From an uncultured Clostridia bacterium (lineage in GTDB: Bacteria > Bacillota > Clostridia > Christensenellales > Borkfalkiaceae): a DNA stretch of 5,955 nucleotides. Shown here piece by piece: positions 1 to 5,890 of the stretch. Location: assembly GCA_947629845.1 (NCBI GenBank), contig CANRFD010000083.1, positions 1 to 5,955 of the forward strand, read 5' to 3'. The position numbers and the translations under genes are program-made. Within the stretch, counting starts at the first letter, position 1. The number at the start of each line of letters is the position of its first letter. The notes below the pieces were generated by a model. That model was given only the letters and a program-made list of their open reading frames with translations. It was not told the origin of the DNA and searched no databases.

Positions 1-288
1 GCGGATGCGCCACTGGTCGGGCTTGTGCCCCGCGGCGAAGTAGATGACCCATTTCCCCATAATGTAGTGAATTTCCGGCGCCCACACATGGCAGGCCATC
101 GCGCCGATGGGGTGCTTCGTCCACACGACGCGCGCCTTCGCCGAGGCGATGCCGTTCACGGTGTCGGCGCAGCGGATCTCGATGCGGTCGTAGGCGGGGC
201 AGGTCGCCGTAAAGTAGTACTTCCCGTCCTTTTTCATGAGATAGGGGTCGGCCCTTTGCAACACAAGCGGAGAGAGATAGTTCACCAT
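1..288 (-). CDS. GH43-family glycoside hydrolase, N-terminal 96 residues (cut by window edge)
   Basis: This is the start of a five-bladed beta-propeller glycoside hydrolase of family 43, which hydrolyses arabinofuranosyl or xylosyl linkages by an inverting mechanism. The reading frame begins MVNYLSPLVLQRADPYLMKK and stays open to the left edge. Recognisable family features are RADPY (residues 12-16, where Asp14 aligns with the catalytic general base), YYFTATCPAYDRIEIR (24-39) and HVWAPEIHYIMGKWVIYFAAG (67-87). The pattern most resembles the exo-alpha-1,5-L-arabinofuranosidase-like branch, but subfamily and substrate are not settled by 96 residues. The transition-state Asp and the general-acid Glu lie beyond the window. 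There is no signal peptide, so the enzyme is probably cytoplasmic and would act on imported oligosaccharides. The start is set by an AGAGGA site 4 nt upstream. Only 9 nt separate it from the stop of the preceding propeller gene, so the two are almost certainly co-transcribed. Confidence 0.88.
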   Translation of the reverse strand, partial: MVNYLSPLVLQRADPYLMKKDGKYYFTATCPAYDRIEIRCADTVNGIASAKARVVWTKHPIGAMACHVWAPEIHYIMGKWVIYFAAGHKPDQWRIR

Positions 289-292
289 AACG

Positions 293-298
293 TCCTCT
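293..298 (-). promoter_or_regulatory. Ribosome binding site of the GH43 gene
   Basis: AGAGGA on the minus strand sits 4 nt before the ATG at 288 and shares a base with the TAA stop of the upstream gene. Ribosomes finishing the propeller gene therefore end on the initiation region of the next gene, which favours coupled translation. No separate promoter fits in the 9-nt gap. Confidence 0.7.
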
Positions 299-2955
299 TA
301 TCTTAACTTCTTTTTATTTTGCTTTTTTTCACGGGGGAGAAGATATACATACCCGCCGATGATGAGCACGGCGACGACGGAGAGAATGACGATGAGCGCA
401 ATGCGCAGGGCGTCCGATTCTCCCCATTCGATGTTTCCCTCCTCCACAGTCGCGGAGTAGGTCACGCCGTCGGCGGTATATACGGCGGTGTAGGTGCCGT
501 CCCCGTTGTCGTACAGCCGCGCCGCCACCCGTTCGGTGGGGGTCACTTCGCTGCCGTCGTCGCCGCGGAAGGTCACGCCGGGCTTTATAAAGCCGAGGGA
601 GAAGGTCTCCGCCGCGTCGCCGAGGGGATCGACATAGGTGAGATAGGCATAGGGAACATACCCGCTCTTGCCGTCGCCGTATTCAACGTACGCAAAGTCA
701 TAGCCGCCCTGCGCCGCCTCCTGCCCGCCCTCGCGGAGAATGCCCACAACGGAAACGCGCGTCCCGCGGGGCGCCGCCTCCGCAGCCTTTGCGGGCGCGT
801 CGATGATGCACGGGAAGCGGTAGGGCGTGCAGCCGCTCGCAAGGAACATCCCCCGCCCGCCGGCGTCCTCGTATTCGGGGGCGAAGGGCTCCCGCGTCAT
901 GTCCGCAGTGCGGAAGAGTTCGGTGGAATAGATGTGGTCGTGATAGAGCGCGATCAGCGAGTAGTCCCCGTGGGAGGCCAGCAGCACGCCGCGCCGCGCC
1001 TCGGGGAAGCGCTCGTAGCCGAGGCAGTAGCTGCCGTCCTCCGCAAGCGCCCCAAAGTTGATGTGAATGCCCACCGCACCCGCGGCAAAGTCGGCGAGCT
1101 TTACGTCGCGCAGGTCCTCGCCATCGGAGAGCTTCTTGGCGGAAGCGTCAAGCGTCGCCTTGGAGACGGACTCCAACGTCGCAAGCCCCAACGCGCCCTC
1201 GTGCGTTTTCACAACAAAGTCGCCGAAGCAGAAGTACACCTCGTCGTCCTCGAACCCGAGCGCAAAGGAGACGGGCTTTTTTTTCTCTTCGCCCGTGTAG
1301 ACGAAGTTTTTGCCGTCCACGGTCGCAACCGTCTCCGTATCCTTGCCGTCGTACATGCACAGGTTTTTTTCGCTGTCGAGATAGTACAGCTTCCCGTCGA
1401 ACCCCGCCCGCAGGGAAGAGAAACCGCTATCGATGGTCGTAACGATGTCCCCAAGGCCGCCCGTCGCCGCAAAATCTTCCTCGCCGAGCCGATAGATATT
1501 CCCGTTACTATCTGCAACGAAGATATCGCCGAACAGGTCTGCTGTGAGCGCCGTGGGCGTCGTACCCACATTGCGTTGGACGGGCGTAGAGTTCCACCCG
1601 TCGTCCCCGTGTTCGATCTTTCCGTAGTAGAAATCGCTCGTCACAAAGTAGAATACGCCGTACACGCACACGACGCCTACGACGTTGTTCTGTTGAATTT
1701 CCGCCGTCTTTTGGAGCACAAAGGAGAGGGTCGCGCCGCTCCACACGGGCTCATAGATGAAAATTTTCTCGTTTGTCGCCGCGGCGATTGCCTCGCCGTT
1801 GGTCGCCACATGGGAGACGCCCTCGCAGCCTATGGTCTGATATTCGCCCGTCTCGGTGTCGTAAATGGAGATGCGGCCATTGTCCACGTCCGCCGTCACA
1901 ACGAGCCCGCCTGCCCGCACGCTCTCCGTCGCATTGTCAAGGCGGTTGACGGAGTTGCTGGCGGCCGCGATCTCGTACCCGGTGGGGGAGACGCCGCCGT
2001 CCTCGCCGACGGCAAGTTTGAGCACCGACTTATCGCGGATACAGTACAGCTCGTCCTTATAGACGCCAAGCGCGCCCAAGCCCTCGTTTACGCCGTCCCC
2101 GATGGGAAGCCGCACACCTTTGCTATTTTCGCTATAATATAGTCCGTTTTTGTTCTGAGCCTGACCTTGTACGGTATAGTAAAGTTTACCTTGATAGCGT
2201 TCTACGGAGTGAAGTCCCGTGATGGGCGCATCTTCGGCGAGAATGGTGAGACTTCCCATCGAAAGATTGTAAACGGAGCAAGCTCTGATGTTGGAGTCGT
2301 CATAGACAAGATAGAGCATGTCGCCGTCGACGGCAAGTAAAGGAGAACGCGCTCCTTGTACTGAAAAGGAGTCTTGACTGCTCTGGAAATTACCGTCGAG
2401 CGCATAGCGCGTTAAAACAACTTCATTGTGGGAAGCCGGAGCATTTGCGGTAAAGAGGGCTTTGTGCGCCTCGTCCACGAGGAAACTCGTCGCATTCACG
2501 ATATTAAAAACCATTTCGGTAGAAGTTTTACCGGCTTGGTATTCATAGAGGTGCAAGTCGCCGTCGGAGAAGAAAATGCGGTCGTTTTTCGCACCCTCGA
2601 CTTCCGCGATCTGCACCTTGGAAATATTCGCATGGTCGGCGGGTTGCAGAGGGTTCATATGCTCGTATTCGGTGTATTTTCCCTCCGTGCGGTCGTAGAT
2701 ATAGAGCATATAGCCGTCGGCAATGGCGATATAGTCCTCGCTGATGTCAAACGAGGTGGGATTTTCCAACTTCAAAAACTGCTCGTAACTTGCGGGCAGG
2801 AAGAGGGACGAATTTTGTGTCGACAGTTCTACAGTCTCGCTCGCGGCGGAGGCGGAGCGGGGCATCGCCGCAAAAACGCCGAAGAGGGGCGTCGCCGCCA
2901 ACATCGCGGCAACAGCGATCCCCAACGCCTTGTTTTTCATGTGTACAGAGTTCAT
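298..2955 (-). CDS. Exported two-propeller protein with SH3-like domain and C-terminal membrane anchor (885 aa)
   Basis: I do not recognise a named family, but the architecture is legible. A Sec signal peptide spans residues 1-37 (MKNKALGIAVAAML core, likely cleavage after RSASA). Module A (about 38-332) and module B (about 336-593) are repeats of short beta-strand units such as YIAIADGYMLYIYDR, RISIYDTETGEYQ and SSLRAGFDGKLYYLD, typical of NHL/six-bladed beta-propellers. Residues 594-715 are not propeller-like. Residues about 718-778 resemble a bacterial SH3 domain (RGTRVSVVGIL, YVEYGDGKSGYVPYAYL), and 783-846 form another small beta-rich segment. One transmembrane helix (about 850-873) and a basic tail PREKKQNKKKLR follow, so the protein should be anchored with its bulk outside. 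No catalytic motif is visible; binding or scaffolding is inference. ATG 2955 is used because it overlaps the preceding small ORF as ATGA. Only weak GGGA lies upstream, and Met6 (2940) is an alternative start. The gene is a paralogue of 3055-5580. Confidence 0.9.
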   Translation of the reverse strand: MNSVHMKNKALGIAVAAMLAATPLFGVFAAMPRSASAASETVELSTQNSSLFLPASYEQFLKLENPTSFDISEDYIAIADGYMLYIYDRTEGKYTEYEHMNPLQPADHANISKVQIAEVEGAKNDRIFFSDGDLHLYEYQAGKTSTEMVFNIVNATSFLVDEAHKALFTANAPASHNEVVLTRYALDGNFQSSQDSFSVQGARSPLLAVDGDMLYLVYDDSNIRACSVYNLSMGSLTILAEDAPITGLHSVERYQGKLYYTVQGQAQNKNGLYYSENSKGVRLPIGDGVNEGLGALGVYKDELYCIRDKSVLKLAVGEDGGVSPTGYEIAAASNSVNRLDNATESVRAGGLVVTADVDNGRISIYDTETGEYQTIGCEGVSHVATNGEAIAAATNEKIFIYEPVWSGATLSFVLQKTAEIQQNNVVGVVCVYGVFYFVTSDFYYGKIEHGDDGWNSTPVQRNVGTTPTALTADLFGDIFVADSNGNIYRLGEEDFAATGGLGDIVTTIDSGFSSLRAGFDGKLYYLDSEKNLCMYDGKDTETVATVDGKNFVYTGEEKKKPVSFALGFEDDEVYFCFGDFVVKTHEGALGLATLESVSKATLDASAKKLSDGEDLRDVKLADFAAGAVGIHINFGALAEDGSYCLGYERFPEARRGVLLASHGDYSLIALYHDHIYSTELFRTADMTREPFAPEYEDAGGRGMFLASGCTPYRFPCIIDAPAKAAEAAPRGTRVSVVGILREGGQEAAQGGYDFAYVEYGDGKSGYVPYAYLTYVDPLGDAAETFSLGFIKPGVTFRGDDGSEVTPTERVAARLYDNGDGTYTAVYTADGVTYSATVEEGNIEWGESDALRIALIVILSVVAVLIIGGYVYLLPREKKQNKKKLR
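1177..1423 (-). repeat. 247-bp block nearly identical to 3838-4084 (copy in the second propeller gene)
   Basis: This block aligns without gaps to 3838-4084 at a constant offset of 2661. By eye I count about 15 mismatches in 247 bases (about 94% identity). Positions 1177-1277 (101 bp) have none, including at synonymous positions. It encodes the last strands of propeller module B (from SSLRAGFDGKLYYLD to VVKTHEGALGLAT). Mismatches cluster at three spots where the proteins differ (EEKKKP versus GEERQP, DTET versus EIQT, SEKN versus TNKN). Confidence 0.9.
1177..1950 (-). other. Propeller module B of the 885-aa protein
   Basis: Residues 336-593, from VNRLDNATESVRAGG to ALGLAT, align along their whole length with residues 314-581 of the upstream paralogue and more distantly with its third module. 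Shared signatures include CEGVSHVAT, GVVCVYG.FYFVT, TAD.FGDIFVA and SSLRAGFDGKLYYLD. At roughly 260 residues the size fits one six-bladed propeller; the blade count is my estimate. Confidence 0.7.
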
Positions 2956-3095
2956 GTATTTATCCCGTATTTATCCCGTATTACTTCTTCTGCTTCTTTT
3001 GCTTTTTTGCTTTTTTGCTTCATCTGCTTTTTCCATTTTTTCGGCCGCCCCTTTTTAATGTGGCGGAAGGACATCCAAATGATTGCCGAAAACAT
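2952..3095 (-). CDS. Possible 47-aa Lys-rich small ORF bridging the two propeller genes
   Basis: The frame begins MFSAIIWMSF, becomes strongly basic (KKGRPKKWKKQMKQKSKKAKEAEE) and ends VIRDKYGINT before TGA. It is shifted one base relative to the 841-aa gene, overlaps its last 41 nt, and its stop overlaps the start of the 885-aa gene as ATGA, the classic coupled-gene arrangement. Its hydrophobic-then-basic order resembles the anchor-plus-Lys-tail end of the paralogue, so it may be the displaced C-terminus of the upstream gene after a frameshift rather than an independent gene. Against it: no good ribosome binding site precedes the ATG at 3095 (or the in-frame ATG at 3074), the hydrophobic part is too short for a full membrane helix, and purine-rich DNA stays open in any frame. 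Confidence 0.3.
   Translation of the reverse strand: MFSAIIWMSFRHIKKGRPKKWKKQMKQKSKKAKEAEEVIRDKYGINT
2957..2982. repeat. 11-bp tandem repeat (about 2.4 copies) just before the 885-aa gene
   Basis: TATTTATCCCG occurs at 2957-2967 and again at 2968-2978, with four further bases of a third copy. On the coding strand each copy supplies CGGGATAAATA, and the nearest copy puts a weak Shine-Dalgarno-like GGGA 7 nt before the ATG at 2955. It is a perfect, slippage-type duplication in the translation initiation region. Confidence 0.9.
2992..3020. repeat. Low-complexity GCTTTTTT repeat tract in the intergenic region
   Basis: GCTTCTTTT is followed by two perfect copies of GCTTTTTT (3001-3008, 3009-3016) and a partial GCTT. 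On the minus strand this is an almost pure A/G run encoding alternating Lys/Gln/Ser/Ala in whichever frame is read. It is a replication-slippage hot spot and explains why more than one frame is open here. Confidence 0.85.
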
Positions 3096-5580
3096 CGTTT
3101 TGATTCCAATGCGGAATATCCAACGGGTCTGGTGTGGTTTTTACGATATGGTTTCCATATAGCAGAAACACTTCATTATCAGATCCCAACGCAAACGAAA
3201 TCAATTCACTTTCATCTTCGTAGACAAAAGAATCGTTATCTATTTGGAAAAACAGCATATTATTCTTCCAAATTTCATTTTCATGTATATAGTATAAGTT
3301 TCCTTCACGATCTGCCCGTAATGACGAAACAGGCATATTAAGGATAACTCCGGCATCTGCACCGCTCATGATCGCGGGATCGATAAATTCGTTTTCATGA
3401 AAATATCGAACATGACCTTTCGTATCTACAACATAAAGAATGCCGTTGTCATCGGCGGCGAGCGCTGCCAAAGGATCTTCGAGCCGCGAAACGAGGCCGA
3501 AATCTACTTCTTCCACTTTGCCGTACCCGTATTCGGTAATGTAGTAAACGTTTCCGTGCACGCATGCAAGGCCTTTGATCGTGCCCAAATCGGCTGTGAC
3601 AGGCTCTTCAAAATTTGGATTTCCGCTCGGGTCTTTGCAGACGTACACCTTATTCCCACTCGCGGCGGCGACGACTTTACCGTCTGTCGCAACGAGGGTA
3701 GGGGAGAAATCGGTCTGAATGACGGCAAAAGAATGTTTTTGCATATCGTAGACGGTGACGCGGTCGTTGCCCGTATCTGCTGTGACGAGGAGGTCTCCTG
3801 CCCGTACGATGTCCGACGCGTTCGAAAACTGCCAAGGCGTCGCAAGCCCCAACGCGCCCTCGTGCGTTTTCACAACAAAGTCGCCGAAGCAGAAGTACAC
3901 CTCGTCGTCCTCGAACCCGAGCGCAAAGGAGACGGGCTGCCTTTCCTCGCCGCCCGTATAGACGAAGTTTTTGCCGTCCACGGTCGCAACCGTCTGAATT
4001 TCCTTGCCGTCGTACATGCACAGGTTTTTATTGGTGTCGAGATAGTACAGCTTCCCGTCGAACCCCGCCCGCAGGGAGGAGAAATCTTTGTCGATGGTCA
4101 CAACAGGGTTGCCAAGTTGGCTATCCGTCGCAAAATTCTTCTCATCGAGTTTGTAAACGTTTCCGCTGGTCGTCGCGACGAAGATGTCACCAAAGACGTC
4201 GGCCGTGATCGCCTCGGGTACAATAGCAGTGCCCGCGCCGCGTGTTTTGGAGTCGGAGACCCATTCGTCGTCCTTATCGTCGGCGGTGTTTTTGTCGTTG
4301 TGCACGATTTTGCCGTAGCGGAAGTCGCCCGTCACAAAATAGAATGTGCCGTATACGCACACGACGCCTTTAACGTTGGGTTGGGATATGGTCGCGGTGC
4401 AGGCAAACAGATTGGTCTGCGCGGCTGCGTTCCATACTTTTTCATAGATGAAGATGCTCGTTTGGTTAGCGGCGGCGATGATCGCACCGTCCGTCGCCAC
4501 ATGGGAGACGCCCTCGCATTCGAGCGTCAAAAAGGACTGTTCGGCGAAGTCATATACGGAGATGCGGTCATTGCCATTGTCGGCGGTGACGAGAAAATTC
4601 CCCGCTCGTACACACTCACCCGCGTCCGCGAGCCTGTTTTTGGAGGAAGACGCAGAGGCGATTTCATAATCGGTAAATTTCCCTGCTTTGATGTCGTATT
4701 GCACTACAGACTTTTCTTTCATGCAATAGAGCATACCGTCGTAAACTGTCACTGCGCAGCAATTACTGTCTTGGATAAGCGGAGTCGCTTTTCCATTTTT
4801 GTCGGATACAAAGAGCCCATTCGGTTTGGTGTAATAGAGGAAGTCTCCATAAGCGCAGATAGAACTGATACTATTCTGCGCCGAGCCGTCGCCCGTGGGG
4901 TCGAGGATGAAGGAGCTTGATTGTCCGGTCGCAAAATCGTACTTATATGCCGCATCGCGCACGGTGTAATACAGGACTCCGTCTATATAGGTGATACAAG
5001 GGGTAGCGACAAGTTCGCTGACAAATGGCTCAACGTATTCCACCTCGGACGAGCCGTCGAGGGCGAGTTTTCTGAGTTGAGTTGTATTCGTGGAGGTTGC
5101 GGCGTAGAGGTCGCTGCCCGAAATAAAGAAGGTGGAAAGCGAGTATAGGCTATCTTTGGCTTTCATAGTCTCAAGATCAAGTTCGTAGAAGTACATTGCC
5201 GTATTCACAAAATAGAGGCGACCGTCATCCGAGAACTGAATTTTATTGATTTTTACACTTCCTGAATCGCCGTGCGTATAGACGGAGTATTTTCCGCTTT
5301 TGCGCGAATAGACGTAGATGAGATTTTCGTCCGCCACTGCGATATAGTTGTCGCAGACGGCAACGTCAACGGGCTTTTTCAACGCCAAATATTGCTCGTA
5401 AGTATTCGGCAAAAAGAGGGACGCGCTTGTTCCACTGTTCAAGTTTTGCGTTTCCGCATGCGCTCTATTCGGCGTGTTTAACAGGAATGCGCCTGCGAGC
5501 ATACACCCGAACGCACAAAACAGCAGTGCCACGAGGAAGTTTCTTTTTATTTTGTTTTCTTGAGTTCGTACATAATTCAT
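3055..5580 (-). CDS. Secreted three-propeller protein, paralogue of the downstream gene (841 aa)
   Basis: I do not recognise a named family. The N-terminus is a Sec signal peptide: basic n-region MNYVRTQENKIKRN, hydrophobic core 15-34, likely cleavage after NRAHA (residue 42). Three propeller-like modules follow: A (about 43-305, starting ASLFLPNTYEQYL), B (about 314-581) and B' (about 586-823). B and B' share VRAG.LLVTAD.GNDR.(S/T)VYD, VATDG..(V/I)AAA and SSLRA(G/D).(D/E)G(K/N)LYY. The protein ends 18 residues after B' (NDVFGNHLDVLPPH) with no SH3-like domain, membrane helix, basic tail or LPXTG, unlike the downstream paralogue, so it should be released or held by protein contacts. ATG 5580 is chosen over the upstream in-frame ATG at 5661 because AGAGGA lies 6 nt before it and a normal signal peptide begins there. 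It is the first gene after the promoter at 5766-5794. No enzymatic motif is visible; a binding role is inference. Confidence 0.9.
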   Translation of the reverse strand: MNYVRTQENKIKRNFLVALLFCAFGCMLAGAFLLNTPNRAHAETQNLNSGTSASLFLPNTYEQYLALKKPVDVAVCDNYIAVADENLIYVYSRKSGKYSVYTHGDSGSVKINKIQFSDDGRLYFVNTAMYFYELDLETMKAKDSLYSLSTFFISGSDLYAATSTNTTQLRKLALDGSSEVEYVEPFVSELVATPCITYIDGVLYYTVRDAAYKYDFATGQSSSFILDPTGDGSAQNSISSICAYGDFLYYTKPNGLFVSDKNGKATPLIQDSNCCAVTVYDGMLYCMKEKSVVQYDIKAGKFTDYEIASASSSKNRLADAGECVRAGNFLVTADNGNDRISVYDFAEQSFLTLECEGVSHVATDGAIIAAANQTSIFIYEKVWNAAAQTNLFACTATISQPNVKGVVCVYGTFYFVTGDFRYGKIVHNDKNTADDKDDEWVSDSKTRGAGTAIVPEAITADVFGDIFVATTSGNVYKLDEKNFATDSQLGNPVVTIDKDFSSLRAGFDGKLYYLDTNKNLCMYDGKEIQTVATVDGKNFVYTGGEERQPVSFALGFEDDEVYFCFGDFVVKTHEGALGLATPWQFSNASDIVRAGDLLVTADTGNDRVTVYDMQKHSFAVIQTDFSPTLVATDGKVVAAASGNKVYVCKDPSGNPNFEEPVTADLGTIKGLACVHGNVYYITEYGYGKVEEVDFGLVSRLEDPLAALAADDNGILYVVDTKGHVRYFHENEFIDPAIMSGADAGVILNMPVSSLRADREGNLYYIHENEIWKNNMLFFQIDNDSFVYEDESELISFALGSDNEVFLLYGNHIVKTTPDPLDIPHWNQNDVFGNHLDVLPPH
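3112..3825 (-). other. Extra propeller module B' unique to the 841-aa protein
   Basis: Residues 586-823 (NASDIVRAGDLLVTAD to KTTPDPLDIP) are a diverged internal repeat of module B and have no counterpart in the downstream protein. The DNA is much more AT-rich than its surroundings: 3241-3300 has 13 G/C in 60 bases. The module was therefore either acquired from elsewhere or has drifted under different constraint. Confidence 0.65.
3838..4084 (-). repeat. 247-bp block nearly identical to 1177-1423 (copy in the first propeller gene)
   Basis: This is the partner of the block at 1177-1423. It encodes residues 500-581, the end of module B. The 101-bp perfect stretch (3838-3938) stops exactly after the ACG codon of ALGLAT; beyond it this gene enters module B' and the paralogue enters its SH3/anchor half. 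Confidence 0.9.
3838..4641 (-). other. Propeller module B of the 841-aa protein
   Basis: Residues 314-581, KNRLADAGECVRAG to ALGLAT, match module B of the downstream protein across their length. An acidic insertion (NDKNTADDKDDE, residues about 428-439) makes the module about ten residues longer than its partner. Confidence 0.7.
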
Positions 5581-5759
5581 CTTAATTCCTCTTACGAAAA
5601 GGCGCTTTAACTTCTCTTTCTTCGGATATCCGGCGCATTGCGGAAGCGCCCGCCGACACAATTCCCAACTTTTTTGTGTTTGTACTTATTTTGATATGGT
5701 GAAGCAGAGGGGCGGGGAGCAGCCGATGTCGAGCGGTTCCGCGTCATGTGTACAGATAC
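5581..5759 (-). other. Long 5' untranslated leader with small palindromes
   Basis: About 180 nt separate the predicted transcription start (near 5758) from the first start codon. The leader contains a perfect 10-bp palindrome CGGATATCCG (5623-5632), a hairpin with stem GGCGC/GCGCC (5632-5650, 9-nt loop) and a short GCGG-AA-CCGC inverted repeat (5735-5744 region). I cannot match it to a known riboswitch, T-box or attenuator. There is no U-run after the hairpin, so it is not a convincing terminator. Confidence 0.4.
5587..5592 (-). promoter_or_regulatory. Ribosome binding site deciding the start of the 841-aa protein
   Basis: AGAGGA on the minus strand, 6 nt before the ATG at 5580. It is the same hexamer used by the GH43 gene. 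Nothing comparable precedes the alternative in-frame ATG at 5661, which would put 27 basic residues ahead of the signal peptide. Confidence 0.85.
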
Positions 5760-5765
5760 GACCAC

Positions 5766-5794
5766 ATTATATCACGCGCGCGCGAAAAAAACAA
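5766..5794 (-). promoter_or_regulatory. Sigma-70-type promoter with extended -10 for the propeller/GH43 unit
   Basis: On the minus strand a perfect TATAAT (5766-5771) is preceded by TGA, giving the extended -10 TGATATAAT. Exactly 17 bp upstream lies TTGTTT (5789-5794), which keeps the TTG of the -35 consensus. The spacer is a run of alternating CG followed by T residues. The predicted start is near 5758. It points at the 841-aa gene, and no other promoter of this quality was seen before the downstream genes. Confidence 0.75.
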
Positions 5795-5815
5795 TTACTT
5801 TACGACAAATTTTTC

Positions 5816-5890
5816 TCCCACTTGCCCCCTCTTTCTCTCCCCCCGCCGCCCCACATTGTCCTCCCGCCCATAGTCTTGCCCTCCCCCTGC
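5816..5890. other. Pyrimidine-rich stretch upstream of the promoter
   Basis: The plus strand is very rich in C and T (purine-rich, with G-runs, on the minus strand), for example around CTTTCTCTCCCCCCGCCGCC at 5831-5850. I see no credible gene in it. The G-runs on the minus strand could form unusual structures, but no defined element is recognised. Confidence 0.5.

Noticed and set aside
25..306. Plus-strand 93-codon open frame
   Set aside because: It lies antisense to a clear GH43 N-terminus, which has family motifs and a ribosome binding site.
298..340. Sortase anchor at the C-terminus of the 885-aa protein
   Set aside because: The sequence after the membrane helix reads LLPREKKQ, not LPXTG, and it lies after rather than before the hydrophobic segment.
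319..2142. Long plus-strand open frame of 607 codons opposite the 885-aa gene
   Set aside because: It is a mirror of a GC-rich coding gene. Its translation is Arg/Gly/Val/His-rich, without recognisable domains, and the same frame recurs opposite the paralogue at 3397-4920.
2956..3054. Terminator between the two propeller genes
   Set aside because: There is no GC-rich stem followed by T residues on the coding strand; the region is A-rich repeats, which fits read-through within an operon.
5581..5661. Upstream in-frame start extending the 841-aa protein by 27 residues
   Set aside because: There is no ribosome binding site before it, and it would bury the signal peptide behind a basic extension; ATG 5580 has AGAGGA at ideal spacing.
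5744..5755. 12-bp match TCATGTGTACAG shared with 2937-2948 at the start of the 885-aa gene
   Set aside because: About one 12-base match is expected by chance in a window this size, and the flanks do not align.
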